DNA of 64,000 nt from Brevibacillus sp. DP1.3A (GCF_013284245.2 NZ_CP085876.1:6258501-6322500); one strand, 5' to 3'. Positions 51,069-60,761 are shown, numbered from the stretch's first letter. Notes: generated by a model from the letters alone, not told the origin. A program made the numbers and translations.

Positions 51069-52583
51069 CTAGACCAATGCTGGCTTTTTCTCCAACATCG
51101 TGCCTTCCTGCGCGTAACGTACGTGCCAGGAGAACGCCTTTTCCAGTACATGCGGGGTGTGCCCGCCGCGTGTGAGTGCTTCCTCGTAGTACGCCATCAA
51201 TTGATCGCGGTACATCGGATGCGCACAATTCTCGATAATTTTGATGGCTCTTTGACGCGGAGCCAAACCTCTCAGGTCAGCCAAGCCTTGTTCGGTCACG
51301 ATAATGTCTACATCGTGCTCAGTATGATCCACATGGGAGGCAAACGGTACGATGCTCGAAATGTTTCCACCCTTGGCAATCGACTTGGTTACGAAGATAC
51401 CCAGACGTGCATTGCGAGCAAAATCGCCAGAGCCGCCGATACCGTTCATCATTCGTGTACCCGATACATTAGTTGAGTTGACGTTGCCGTAGATGTCCGC
51501 TTCAATCGCGGTATTGATCGCAATCAGACCGAGGCGGCGAATCAGCTCCGGATGGTTCGTGATTTCTTGCGGACGCAGCAACAGCTTGTCACGGTATTGG
51601 GCGAAATTCTCGGTGACCTGCTTCATCTTTTCAGCCGTCAGCGTGATCGAACAGCCTGAGGCAAACGAAATTTTACCTGCATCAAGCAAATCAAACACGG
51701 CATCCTGTAGCACTTCCGAGAAGACAGTCAGATCCGTGAATTCCGAATCCAAAAATCCGTTGAAAACCGCATTCGCTACCGATCCGATTCCCGATTGCAA
51801 TGGTGCGAGATTGTTCGGCAAGCGCCCCTCTTTTACCTCCTGACGCAAAAACTCGATCAGATGTGCCGCAATCTGCGCCGTTTCTTCGTCCGGTTCCACA
51901 ATCGTCGAGGGTGAATCCAACTGATTCGTCAGGACAATCCCTTTTACTTTATCCGGATCGACAGGAATCCCTGCTGTGCCTATTCGCTGATCAACGGACG
52001 TGAGCGGAATCGGTTCACGCTCTCCCTGTTTCGCTGGTGTATAAATATCATGGATGCCTTCCAACTCCACCGATTGAGCCATATTCAACTCAATGATGAC
52101 ATGCATGGCATTTTCCACGAAAATATTGGAGTTCCCCACGGACGTAGCCGGAATGATCATGCCCTCTTCTGTAATTGCAACCGCTTCCACAATTGCGTAA
52201 TCGATAGCGTCTATCGCTCCCTGACGAATCGCTTCCGCTGTATGCGACAAATGCTGGTCAACGAACATCATGCTACCATCGTTGATTTTTTTGCGCATGA
52301 CCGGATCTGCTTGAAAAGGCAATCGCTTGTTGATGATCCCCGCTTCCGCCATCACAGCATCCACATCGGAGCCGAGTGAAGCTCCTGTATATACGTTTAC
52401 GCCAAAAGGCTTGTTCTCTTTTTTCGCCAGCTCAGCCAATGCGAGCGGCACGACCTTGGCATCACCAGCACGCGTGAAACCACTTAACCCGATTGTCATG
52501 CCATCCTCAATCCATCCTGCTGCTACCTCAGCCGTCACGATTTTATCTGCCAGTCGTTTATCGCGTAAGCGCTCCCGCATCAT
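51069..52583 (-). CDS. Acetyl-CoA hydrolase/succinyl-CoA:acetate CoA-transferase family protein
   Basis: 504-residue class I CoA-transferase (Cat1 type) that moves CoA between acyl groups, usually acetate and succinate. Family blocks: GMTIGLSGFTRAGDAKVVP, MFVDQHLSHTAEAIRQG, PLQSGIGSVANAVFNGF, NGIGGSGDFARNARLGIFVTKS (given as GGSGDFARNA) and DIIVTEQGLADLRGLAPRQR. ATG 52583 follows GGGAGG. The LytTR regulator gene upstream points the same way and may control it. Confidence 0.9.
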   Translation of the reverse strand: MMRERLRDKRLADKIVTAEVAAGWIEDGMTIGLSGFTRAGDAKVVPLALAELAKKENKPFGVNVYTGASLGSDVDAVMAEAGIINKRLPFQADPVMRKKINDGSMMFVDQHLSHTAEAIRQGAIDAIDYAIVEAVAITEEGMIIPATSVGNSNIFVENAMHVIIELNMAQSVELEGIHDIYTPAKQGEREPIPLTSVDQRIGTAGIPVDPDKVKGIVLTNQLDSPSTIVEPDEETAQIAAHLIEFLRQEVKEGRLPNNLAPLQSGIGSVANAVFNGFLDSEFTDLTVFSEVLQDAVFDLLDAGKISFASGCSITLTAEKMKQVTENFAQYRDKLLLRPQEITNHPELIRRLGLIAINTAIEADIYGNVNSTNVSGTRMMNGIGGSGDFARNARLGIFVTKSIAKGGNISSIVPFASHVDHTEHDVDIIVTEQGLADLRGLAPRQRAIKIIENCAHPMYRDQLMAYYEEALTRGGHTPHVLEKAFSWHVRYAQEGTMLEKKPALV

Positions 52584-52721
52584 TGTGACCTCCCATGCCA
52601 TCTTTATTGCCTTTACACTAGCACACGGATTCTGAGCGGGCACTCGATTTTCAACAAAACAGAAAATTTACGCGGCTATCAAGAAAAAACGACAGCGAAC
52701 CATTCTCATTTGTCAGATATT

Positions 52722-53393
52722 TCAGAAGCCGAGCAATTGCCGAAACGAGCTGGCGTACGACTGACTCACAGGAACTCTCGTCTTTTGCTTGTCCTTCATC
52801 TCCAATAAAAACGTCGAATGAAAATGCGGGTGAATAAAGCCGATCGATTCCATATTGACGAAATACGACCGATGACAGCGCACAAATCGCTCTTGCGGGA
52901 GCATGTACTCCAGTTCAGCCATGTTGTATTTGTTCGCATATGATCCACTAGCCGTATGCAGAAGCGTTTTTCCTTCATGAGAGCTGATAAAGACGATCTC
53001 CGTTAACGAAATGGGCAGCCAGCCGTCCTCCCCTTTTCCGACCAAAAACGATAGACGCGCCTCCGGATTTGTGAGCGGAACGTTTTGAGGTGGATAGATG
53101 GCGGTAATACAGCCCATGACCTGACCATTTCGCACTAATGGAAGCGAGAGTCCATAGTACGGCACGCCAAAAATACGACTCTCCACCTGATGCCCCACTT
53201 TTCCCATTTCCATGAGCGCTTGATGTGTAGCCGAGCCTATGGGGACGAGATCCCCTGGCGTAATTTTCAAGTCAATATTGGAACTCGGTTGATAGTATAA
53301 GTATTGTGAGCCGTCCGAGATCGCAATCGATACCCCGTCTGGCACGACTTCCCCAATCATTTGCAGCACCTCTGGAACCACTCTGTCCCCCAT
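52722..53393 (-). CDS. LytTR-family transcriptional regulator with N-terminal sensor domain
   Basis: 223-residue DNA-binding protein. The N-terminal 125 residues form a GAF/PAS-like sensor (GVSIAISDGSQYLYYQP, GVPYYGLSLPLVRNGQVMGC). The C-terminal LytTR domain is clear (EIVFISSHEGKTLLHTASGSY, ERFVRCHRSYFVNMESIGFI). No receiver domain, so a ligand is probably sensed directly. Likely regulates the CoA-transferase gene 138 bases downstream. Confidence 0.87.
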   Translation of the reverse strand: MGDRVVPEVLQMIGEVVPDGVSIAISDGSQYLYYQPSSNIDLKITPGDLVPIGSATHQALMEMGKVGHQVESRIFGVPYYGLSLPLVRNGQVMGCITAIYPPQNVPLTNPEARLSFLVGKGEDGWLPISLTEIVFISSHEGKTLLHTASGSYANKYNMAELEYMLPQERFVRCHRSYFVNMESIGFIHPHFHSTFLLEMKDKQKTRVPVSQSYASSFRQLLGF

Positions 53394-53463
53394 GCTGATT
53401 CCTCCTGTTATTGCTTTTTGATCTTCTCTACCTTCTATTAAAACACATTCCCCTGCTGCGGAT

Positions 53464-53629
53464 GTTCAAAAAGCCGGCTTTTGATCACGTAGTAATTCTG
53501 GAAGCTCTTGCTACATCGAAAGAGGCGTTCACCTTCGAAGTCCGGTGCTCATGTAGGTCCCCTACACTCCGCTCCTCCTTCTTCAAGCTCTCGCCACTTT
53601 CTCGGTGCTGAAAAGCCGACTTTTTGAAC
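53464..53629. repeat. Palindromic element D (166 bases)
   Basis: Outer arms 53464-53482 and 53611-53629 pair over 19 positions with one G-T (GTTCAAAAAGCCGGCTTTT). Inside are CTACAT / ATGTAG and GCGTTCACC / GGTGC-type pairings. Each outer arm is itself nearly self-complementary, and a related hairpin stands alone at 24607. The 53394-53758 gap contains this element and nothing else recognised. Confidence 0.6.
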
Positions 53630-53758
53630 TAGCATTTGCCCGCAAATCAATCCTTGTCTTTCCTCTCTATACAAGCGAATCCATCCGATTACAGCCAGGC
53701 ATTGTGCTATCATGAGATTACAAAACATTCACGATTGTTTGAGCAAAGGCGGTGCAGC

Positions 53759-55783
53759 ATGGACCACACCATTGTCTTGATTGCAAAAGGAACGGACACT
53801 CTCGAATTTTTGTTAAAAGAACTGCGGGCTTATTTCGAGCCGTATTGCAAAGTCATCGGTTATGCCAGCCATGAGCACATTCCCGATTTGAGCGGAGTCG
53901 ATCATATCTTTATCACAACCAAATCCCCGGAGCTGTACACAATTGCCCGTCAAGCTGTCGCCGACTCCGTACCCATCACGGTTTTAAACCGTTTTTTCGA
54001 GTTGCGCAAAATGAAAGCGCTGATGCAGATTCCTCCGGGGACGACCGTCCCTGTCATGAACAATTCGCCCGTGACGGCACAAGAGGTCATCCAAAATTTA
54101 ATAGAAGCGAACGTCGATCATATCAATTACGTTCCTTTTCACCCTGGCTGTACATTTGATGAACTCGAGTTTCAGTACGCGATCATTATGAGCATCGCTG
54201 ATGTACCGCTGCCTCCTCACGTGGAGATTATCGATCTCGGATTTCGCAAAATCAACATTCATGACTTGATTGATATCGGTCGCAAGGTAGGCGTGCCCAG
54301 TGAATGGGAGCGTGAGTACTTGTCTTCCTTCATCTTGGAAATGTCTGAGCTCGCAAAAATGCTCGGCACCTCCTACGCAGAAGTACAGAAGCTAAACAGC
54401 CAGCTGCAATCTACTTTTCAGGCAGTCAAAGACCCCGTGATCGCTTGCAACGAACAAGGTCTGATCACGTTTATCAACGATGTCGCCGTTGAGCTGTTTT
54501 GTCCACATGCATCCTCTATTGTTGGACAACCGTACACAGTGTTGAAGGAGCACAGCTTACTGCAACCCTTTTTTGAGCAGGAAGATCAGGAGGACGCCCT
54601 CGTAACCATTGATCACAAACAATTTATCGTCAGCAGTCAAAGCATCCGCCGCAGGCATGAGCATTTAGGCTTCGTTTGTACGCTAAAAGACGTGACCGAA
54701 ATCCAACGCTTGCGAACTACTCTTACGTTGCGCGGTCATACAGCGACGTACTCCTTTTCCGATATCAAAGGACAAAGTCAACCGCTGCTCCAAGTCATCG
54801 AGCTCGGCAAAAAGATGGCAAAAAACAATCAAACGATTCTGCTGACAGGGGAAAACGGAACGGGAAAAGAGTTGTTCGCCCATGCCATTCATCAGCACTC
54901 CCTACGCAAAAACGGCCCCTTTGTCGCAATCAATTGTGCCTCCTTGCCGGAAAACCTGCTGGAGAGCGAGCTGTTCGGCTACGAAGACGGTGCCTTTACA
55001 GGAGCACGAAAAGGCGGGAAGCCCGGTCTGTTTGAGCAAGCGGACGGTGGGACGATTTTTCTCGATGAGGTGGGGGACATCTCTGGGGCCATTCAGGTCA
55101 AGCTGCTTCGCGTGCTGCAAGAAAAGCAGGTCATCCGCGTGGGCGGTACAGGCATTCTCTCTGTGGATTGCCGCATCATCGCTGCTACCAATCGTGATTT
55201 GGAAGACGCTGTTTCCCAAGGAGGCTTTCGTGAGGACCTGTTCTATCGTTTGGCTGTCCTGCCGATCCAGATTCCCGCTTTGCGTGAGCGAATCAGTGAT
55301 ATTCCCCTTCTTATCGATGAGCATCTGGAGCAGCAAGGCTTTCGCAAAACATGGTCGCCAGAAGTCATGGAGCTATTCTATCGCCATGACTGGCGGGGGA
55401 ACATTCGCGAACTGAAAAATGTCGTCGACTATGCCATTACGGTAAGTGAGCATCCTGTCATCGGCATTCAGGATCTCCCCAAACGATTGACGGATAGCCT
55501 GTTTCAAAAACAGCAGACGGCTTCTATCCCCAATTTGGACGACAACCGCGACCTGGATATTTTGTATTGCTTGCATCATTATTACGTATCTAACAAACCA
55601 GTCGGACGTTATCAATTGGCGCACTCTCCCGAACTACAATCCGTAGGCTGGACGGAGAGCGCACTGCGACACAAACTAAAACTTCTAGAGCAGCAAGGCT
55701 TGGTGCGTTCAGGAACGACCCGACAAGGAACCTCCATCACCCCAACGGGTATCGAATTGTTGCGAAAGCACGGGCGGATTTAG
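53759..55783 (+). CDS. Sigma-54-dependent activator with PAS domain
   Basis: 674-residue enhancer-binding protein. An N-terminal receiver-like/PrpR-like segment (about 1-205) of unknown ligand precedes a PAS domain (about 215-325) and an AAA+ domain with Walker A GENGTGKE, the sigma-54 loop GAFTGA and Walker B FLDEVGD. The C-terminus is not the usual Fis-type helix: it reads as a winged helix (ALRHKLKLLEQQGLVRSGTTR). ATG 53759 follows AAAGGCGGTG. It is next to a textbook -24/-12 promoter, surely its target. Confidence 0.9.
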   Translation: MDHTIVLIAKGTDTLEFLLKELRAYFEPYCKVIGYASHEHIPDLSGVDHIFITTKSPELYTIARQAVADSVPITVLNRFFELRKMKALMQIPPGTTVPVMNNSPVTAQEVIQNLIEANVDHINYVPFHPGCTFDELEFQYAIIMSIADVPLPPHVEIIDLGFRKINIHDLIDIGRKVGVPSEWEREYLSSFILEMSELAKMLGTSYAEVQKLNSQLQSTFQAVKDPVIACNEQGLITFINDVAVELFCPHASSIVGQPYTVLKEHSLLQPFFEQEDQEDALVTIDHKQFIVSSQSIRRRHEHLGFVCTLKDVTEIQRLRTTLTLRGHTATYSFSDIKGQSQPLLQVIELGKKMAKNNQTILLTGENGTGKELFAHAIHQHSLRKNGPFVAINCASLPENLLESELFGYEDGAFTGARKGGKPGLFEQADGGTIFLDEVGDISGAIQVKLLRVLQEKQVIRVGGTGILSVDCRIIAATNRDLEDAVSQGGFREDLFYRLAVLPIQIPALRERISDIPLLIDEHLEQQGFRKTWSPEVMELFYRHDWRGNIRELKNVVDYAITVSEHPVIGIQDLPKRLTDSLFQKQQTASIPNLDDNRDLDILYCLHHYYVSNKPVGRYQLAHSPELQSVGWTESALRHKLKLLEQQGLVRSGTTRQGTSITPTGIELLRKHGRI

Positions 55784-55809
55784 CTTCCGCCCAATGAATA
55801 ATAGGATGT

Positions 55810-55831
55810 ATTAGGCTGCATAAAACCTAAT
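55810..55831 (+). promoter_or_regulatory. Candidate enhancer site for the sigma-54 activator
   Basis: Dyad ATTAGG-N10-CCTAAT, centred about 95 bases before the -24 element, a usual place for an upstream activating site. The flanking TAGGATGTATTAGG may be a second half site. Confidence 0.45.
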
Positions 55832-55914
55832 AAACATTCCTAAAGCTCATTTTATTCCCTTACCTTACCTATGAAAATCCACTGAAAACGCTTATATTCG
55901 GGAAATTTCGACAC

Positions 55915-55932
55915 TTGGCACGACACTTGCTT
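55915..55932 (+). promoter_or_regulatory. Sigma-54 promoter
   Basis: TTGGCAC-GACAC-TTGCTT with GG at 55917 and GC at 55929, twelve bases apart, a near-perfect -24/-12 element. Start expected near 55942, shortly before the transporter gene. Confidence 0.9.
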
Positions 55933-55962
55933 GTCATAAGCAAAAAAAAGCGAGGTGACCTC

Positions 55963-57372
55963 ATGTCTACACATCCATTGAAACCTGCAAAGAAACGTTT
56001 TTCTGTGCCGCATACCTATGCCATCCTCTTTATCATCATCATTTTGGCAGCCCTAGCTTCCTATGTACTCCCAGCTGGTGAGTTCGAACGGGTCAAGGAC
56101 GTTGCCTCAGGCAAAACCGTCGTCGTCAACGGTAGCTACCACCCTGTAGAAAGTAATCCGGTCTCGTTCTTTGACATGTTCAAAGCGATTCCAGAAGGGA
56201 TGCAAAAAGGCGCGCAAATCATTTTCTACATCTTTATTGTAAGCGGTGTATTCGGAATCATCCGCCAGACCGGAGCGATTGAAGCCGGGATCAATAAAGG
56301 TGTCCGACACTTGGAGGGTCGGGAAAAGCTGCTCATTCCTGCTTCCATGTTCCTCTTCTCCATCGGTGGCTTCACCATGGGAATGGCAGAAGAAAGCATC
56401 ATCTTCGTTCCAATCGGTATCGCGCTGGCTCGTGCAATGGGCTTTGATGCCGTAACAGGTACAGCCATGATCACCATGGGGGCGGCAGCCGGCTTCATGG
56501 GCGGAATGATCAATCCATTTACGGTTGGGGTGGCGCAGTCGCTCGCGCAATTGCCGCTCTTCTCTGGTCTTACCTTCCGTGCTGTTGTGTATGTCTTCGT
56601 GCTCGCTTTTGCCATCTGGTACGTCATGCGCTATGCGTATCGTGTCAAAGCAGACCCGACCAAGAGTGTGCTTTATGGCGTAGAGAATCACGCAAGTCAA
56701 GAACAGGCAACAGTAGACATCCCAGATCTGAATGCACGCCACAAGCTCGTGTTCCTTGTAATGGTCTGTGGCCTCGCCTTCAACGTATACGGTGTATTCA
56801 AGTACGAATGGTTCCTAACAGAGCTTACCGCTTCCTTCCTGATCATGGGCCTGGTTGCTGGTCTCGTCGGAGGTTTATCGGTCAATACGCTGTTCGATTC
56901 CTTCGTCGCTGGTGCGAGAGCCGTTACGTTTGGTGCGCTAATCGTCGGTTTTGCCCGAGCGATCACTGTCGTCTTAGAAGACGGAAAAATTATCGATACG
57001 ATGATTAACAGTCTGACTTCGGCGATTGGTCATTTGCCAGATGCCGTAAACGTCCTGGCTATGTTTGTGATTCAAGCCTTTCTCAATCTCTTTATCTCTT
57101 CTGGTAGTGGACAGGCAGCGACAACCATGCCGATCATGGTACCAATTGCGGATCTGCTCGGCATCCAACGTCAGATAGCGGTTCTTGCCTTCCAGTATGG
57201 TGATGCGGTCACCAACTCCATTATCCCGACTTCTTCTGCGTTGATGGGCTATCTGGCTGTTGCGGGCATTCCGTATGAGAAATGGGTCAAATTCATTTGG
57301 AAGCTGCTAGCAGGTTGGGCCGTGATCGCCTCAATTGCGCTCATTGTAGCAGTAACATTTGGCGTTTCGTAA
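55963..57372 (+). CDS. YfcC-family transporter
   Basis: 469-residue membrane permease of the YfcC/DcuC-like (C4-dicarboxylate anaerobic carrier) superfamily, with about 12 helices. Signatures: HTYAILFIIIILAALASYVLPAGEF, AEESIIFVPIGIALARAMGFD and LFISSGSGQAATTMPIMVPIADLLG. ATG 55963 follows GCGAGGTG. First gene of the sigma-54 operon; with an amidohydrolase and a racemase-like enzyme behind it, it probably imports an N-acylated amino acid or peptide. Confidence 0.87.
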   Translation: MSTHPLKPAKKRFSVPHTYAILFIIIILAALASYVLPAGEFERVKDVASGKTVVVNGSYHPVESNPVSFFDMFKAIPEGMQKGAQIIFYIFIVSGVFGIIRQTGAIEAGINKGVRHLEGREKLLIPASMFLFSIGGFTMGMAEESIIFVPIGIALARAMGFDAVTGTAMITMGAAAGFMGGMINPFTVGVAQSLAQLPLFSGLTFRAVVYVFVLAFAIWYVMRYAYRVKADPTKSVLYGVENHASQEQATVDIPDLNARHKLVFLVMVCGLAFNVYGVFKYEWFLTELTASFLIMGLVAGLVGGLSVNTLFDSFVAGARAVTFGALIVGFARAITVVLEDGKIIDTMINSLTSAIGHLPDAVNVLAMFVIQAFLNLFISSGSGQAATTMPIMVPIADLLGIQRQIAVLAFQYGDAVTNSIIPTSSALMGYLAVAGIPYEKWVKFIWKLLAGWAVIASIALIVAVTFGVS

Positions 57373-57467
57373 CAAATGAGCTTTTCACAAAACTGGCTGC
57401 GTCAAGTGGATTGGCGTAGCCGTCGCTTCACATATCGACTACCCTCAAACAAACCGATGGAGGAACC

Positions 57468-58607
57468 ATGCGCACAACGATCAAACAATTGCAGCCCGCC
57501 ATTTTTTCTCTATACGAGCATTTACACCAGCATCCAGAGATAAGCTGGGAGGAAGTCCAAACCACCTCATTCATTGCTGACTTCTTGAAAAAACACAATT
57601 GCCACGTTACTACCTTTGACGACGTGACGGGAGTTGTTGGTGAATGGGGAGATCTGACGCTAGGAAAATTGACTGTAGGCGTACGAGCAGACATGGACGC
57701 ACTCTGGCAAGAAGTAAACGGCGTCTTTACCGCGAACCATTCCTGCGGACACGATGCGCATATGACCATGGCATTAGGCGTCCTCATGGTACTGCAAGCA
57801 ATGAACGTCCAGCTCCCTGGGCGCCTGAAGCTCATTTTCCAACCAGCAGAAGAAAGCGGAAATGGCGCACTTGCGATGCTGAACAAGCAAGTAGTGGACG
57901 ATATTGATTTTCTGTACGGCGTACACCTTCGTCCCATTCAGGAAATCCCACGCGGCACAGCTGCTTCTGCCATCCTGCACGGAGCGGCAGGTACAGTATT
58001 CGGGCAAATCAAGGGTGCCGATGCTCATGGCGCACGGCCTCATCTCGGAGTCAATGCTATCGAGGTAGCCGCTGCGATTGTTGAGCAGTTAAAAGGCATT
58101 CATCTCGATCCGCTCGTCCCTTATTCCGTCAAAATGACGCAGCTCGCAGCCGGTAGCAAAAGCAGCAATATCATTCCGGGCTCGGCGCATTTCCACTTGG
58201 ACCTGCGGGCACAGACGAATGAAGTCATTCACGCCCTATTTGCCCGTGTCGAGCACATTTTGCAGCACGTCTCCCGTCTGTATGAAGTTGAGCTGTCTTA
58301 CGAGATCACCGAACGTGTCTATGCGGCGGAAGTGAACGAAGAAGCGAGACTGATCATGGCGGATGCCATTACCCAAACCTTGGGGGCAGAAAAGCTCGAG
58401 CCACCTATTCAGACACCGGGCGCGGAAGACTTCCACTATTACACAAAAGAACGTCCACAGCTTCGGGCTACCATGCTTGGTTTAGGCTGTGGTCTAACAC
58501 CAGGACTTCATCATCCGCAGATGACTTTTGAAAAAGAAGCACTGCTAGACGGCATCGAGATTTTGGCAAGAACGGTACTGAAAACGTTTGAGCGACAATC
58601 CATATGA
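57468..58607 (+). CDS. M20 metallopeptidase / amidohydrolase (AmhX-like)
   Basis: 379-residue zinc amidohydrolase that removes acyl groups from amino acids or cleaves small amides. Metal and catalytic motifs: HEISWEE-type PEISWEE, GVRADMDAL, HSCGHDAHMTMALG, FQPAEESGNGA, LHHPQM. A dimerisation domain lies about 175-290. Ribosome site is weak (GATGGAGGA). It lies between the transporter and the racemase-like gene. Confidence 0.9.
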   Translation: MRTTIKQLQPAIFSLYEHLHQHPEISWEEVQTTSFIADFLKKHNCHVTTFDDVTGVVGEWGDLTLGKLTVGVRADMDALWQEVNGVFTANHSCGHDAHMTMALGVLMVLQAMNVQLPGRLKLIFQPAEESGNGALAMLNKQVVDDIDFLYGVHLRPIQEIPRGTAASAILHGAAGTVFGQIKGADAHGARPHLGVNAIEVAAAIVEQLKGIHLDPLVPYSVKMTQLAAGSKSSNIIPGSAHFHLDLRAQTNEVIHALFARVEHILQHVSRLYEVELSYEITERVYAAEVNEEARLIMADAITQTLGAEKLEPPIQTPGAEDFHYYTKERPQLRATMLGLGCGLTPGLHHPQMTFEKEALLDGIEILARTVLKTFERQSI

Positions 58608-58627
58608 ACGGTTGAGGAGAGATGAAC

Positions 58628-59776
58628 ATGAAAATCGAACGCGTGGACCTGCAACGAATCAAAATTCCGTTGAATTCCCCTTTTGAGACGAGCATGGGAG
58701 TCGAAACCCACAAAGAATGCATTCTGGTGCGTGCATATAGCGGTGCCCATGTCGGGTTCGGCGAAAGCGTCGCGATGGACGTCCCCGTCTACAACGAGGA
58801 AGATGTCGATACGGTCTGGTACATGCTCGAAAAGTATTTGATCCCGCAGCTGTTTTCACGGGAGATCGAGCATCCTGATGACGTATCCCGCCTCTTCTCC
58901 TGGATGCGCCGCAACCACATGGCCAAAGCCGCTTTGGAAGGTGCCGTCTGGGATTTGTACGCCAAAATGAACGGCCTCTCCCTCTCCCAAGCATTGGGCG
59001 GAACTCGTACGACGATTGACGTCGGTGTGAGTATCGGAATCGAGCCGACCATCGAAAAACTGCTGCAACGCGTAGAAGGCTTCATCCGTGACGGCTACAA
59101 AAAGATCAAAGTGAAAATCAAACCGGGCTTTGATGTCGAGCCAATGCGTGCGATCCGAAACACATTTGGACCAGATGTTCCACTGATGGCGGACGCAAAC
59201 TCTGCGTATACACTGGCAGACATGGAGATGCTGAAGGCTTTGGATGGCTTCGGTTTGATCATGATTGAACAGCCATTGGCTCATGACGACATCATTGACC
59301 ATGCGACCTTGCAAAGGGAACTGAAAACGCCGATCTGCCTCGACGAAAGTATCCATACGGTGGAAGATGCCCGCAAAGCACTCGAGCTCGGCAGTTGCCG
59401 GATTATCAACATCAAGATCGGTCGTGTAGGCGGTCTGACCGATGCCAAGAAGATCCATGACCTGTGTGAGACATGCGGTGTACCAGTATGGTGCGGAGGA
59501 ATGTTGGAGGCAGGGATTGGACGCGCGCATAACATCGCGATGGCTTCGCTTAGCAACTTCACGATTGCCGGCGACACATCCCCGTCCCATCGCTACTTTG
59601 CGGAAGATATCGTGACACCTGTCATCGATTTTGCAGCACCTGGTATGCTGGCTGTACCAACAACTCCAGGAATCGGTTTTGACATCAATGAGTCTGCCAT
59701 TCGCAATGCCCTGATCGAGCATAAAAGCTACTATGCAAATCGGGAGTCTACTACGACTGTCATTCCAACCTGGTAG
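58628..59776 (+). CDS. Enolase-superfamily enzyme, N-acylamino acid racemase / MenC-like
   Basis: 382-residue TIM-barrel enzyme of the muconate-lactonising subgroup. Metal ligands MADANSAY (Asp), MIEQP (Glu), CLDES (Asp); catalytic lysines in KKIKVKIKPG and INIKIGRVGG. The GNxxLEAGIGR-like GGMLEAGIGRAHN matches the OSBS/NSAR branch, which racemises N-succinylamino acids. No men genes are nearby, so the racemase role is more likely. ATG 58628 is preferred because GAGGAG is then 8 bases upstream. Together with the M20 enzyme it could turn N-acyl-D-amino acids into free L-amino acids. Confidence 0.88.
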   Translation: MKIERVDLQRIKIPLNSPFETSMGVETHKECILVRAYSGAHVGFGESVAMDVPVYNEEDVDTVWYMLEKYLIPQLFSREIEHPDDVSRLFSWMRRNHMAKAALEGAVWDLYAKMNGLSLSQALGGTRTTIDVGVSIGIEPTIEKLLQRVEGFIRDGYKKIKVKIKPGFDVEPMRAIRNTFGPDVPLMADANSAYTLADMEMLKALDGFGLIMIEQPLAHDDIIDHATLQRELKTPICLDESIHTVEDARKALELGSCRIINIKIGRVGGLTDAKKIHDLCETCGVPVWCGGMLEAGIGRAHNIAMASLSNFTIAGDTSPSHRYFAEDIVTPVIDFAAPGMLAVPTTPGIGFDINESAIRNALIEHKSYYANRESTTTVIPTW

Positions 59777-59796
59777 ACGACACTCATATCGAAGTG

Positions 59797-59838
59797 AAAA
59801 AGAACAGAGAGTGCCTATTGGCCTCCCTGTTCTTTTTA
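59797..59838. terminator. Terminator of the sigma-54 operon
   Basis: AAAGAACAG / CTGTTCTTT stem with inner AGAG/CTCC pairing, followed by a T-run; between convergent genes. Confidence 0.8.
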
Positions 59839-59852
59839 TTTAGGTGATTGTA

Positions 59853-60761
59853 TTAATCCGTAATCGTCAAAAGCTTGCACAAATTTCGCTCGGCAAGAGC
59901 TCTCTTCTCTGGAGGAAACCGCTTTAGCAGATCCAACGCAGCATACGGAAGCTTCAGTGCATGAGGATCGCTGTATAGTCTATCCCAGTATAGCGGTGAA
60001 AATATTTCCTCGAACGCTGGCTCCTTCACCTCATCCTCCAAAGTAAACGGAGGAACATGGCGATTCAAATAGATTTGAAGACGATGGTTTATGATACCAG
60101 GCTTCACAATATCCTCATAACCGAATCGCTCTAGATCTGTTAACGCATGAGCATGTGTGATGTTATGGACGACCTCGCTTGCCAAATGAAAGCGTACTCC
60201 GTTAATATCACGCGGCGGTATGACCAAATGTAGCTCGTCAAACGCCCGCTCTGCCATTTCTGCGGTTGTATCGTAAGGCGCAACTTCGTCTTTGACATCG
60301 TCAATCGTCATGCCATGGTAATTCTCGATGCCCCAATAACGGTCTATCCTGTCTGCTGTCGTCGCTTGAAGAATCTTGACCAAGCCATCCACCACAGTTG
60401 GAGTGATCATATCAGGGCGTTCGCGCAGTGCTTTTAATGCCAACACACCTAGTGCTAGTCCATGACCTGAGGTCCGAAGCTGCTTCACATTTTGCTGGAG
60501 ACCATCGATCACGTGCTGTAACAAGGAGGGATCAGCTTGCTCGTCTTGATCTAGTGGAACAAACCATTCAGGTTTTTGCTTGCGGAAGGACTCGCATGTC
60601 CGCTCAATACCCTCTTTTACATGTTCAGGGAGATCGTGCTCACGATCCATGAAGTACCCTGCCAATAATGCTGCCCCATAATGACCATCGAACCATCCTG
60701 CTCCAGCTGCACGTGCCATTCCCGTAATGCCAAGCTCCAAGTAAGAATCAAGTAAACGCAT
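59853..60761 (-). CDS. Unknown 302-residue protein
   Basis: Soluble, largely helical protein with no membrane segment. A central HNITHAHALTD pattern, GHYGAALLAGYF near the N-terminus and several conserved-looking acidic/His clusters could bind metal, but no family was recognised. Repeating helical pieces (LLAGYFMDRE, LALGVLALKAL) suggest an alpha-barrel or HEAT-like shape. Ribosome site AAAGGAGGAAG. Monocistronic. Confidence 0.75.
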   Translation of the reverse strand: MRLLDSYLELGITGMARAAGAGWFDGHYGAALLAGYFMDREHDLPEHVKEGIERTCESFRKQKPEWFVPLDQDEQADPSLLQHVIDGLQQNVKQLRTSGHGLALGVLALKALRERPDMITPTVVDGLVKILQATTADRIDRYWGIENYHGMTIDDVKDEVAPYDTTAEMAERAFDELHLVIPPRDINGVRFHLASEVVHNITHAHALTDLERFGYEDIVKPGIINHRLQIYLNRHVPPFTLEDEVKEPAFEEIFSPLYWDRLYSDPHALKLPYAALDLLKRFPPEKRALAERNLCKLLTITD

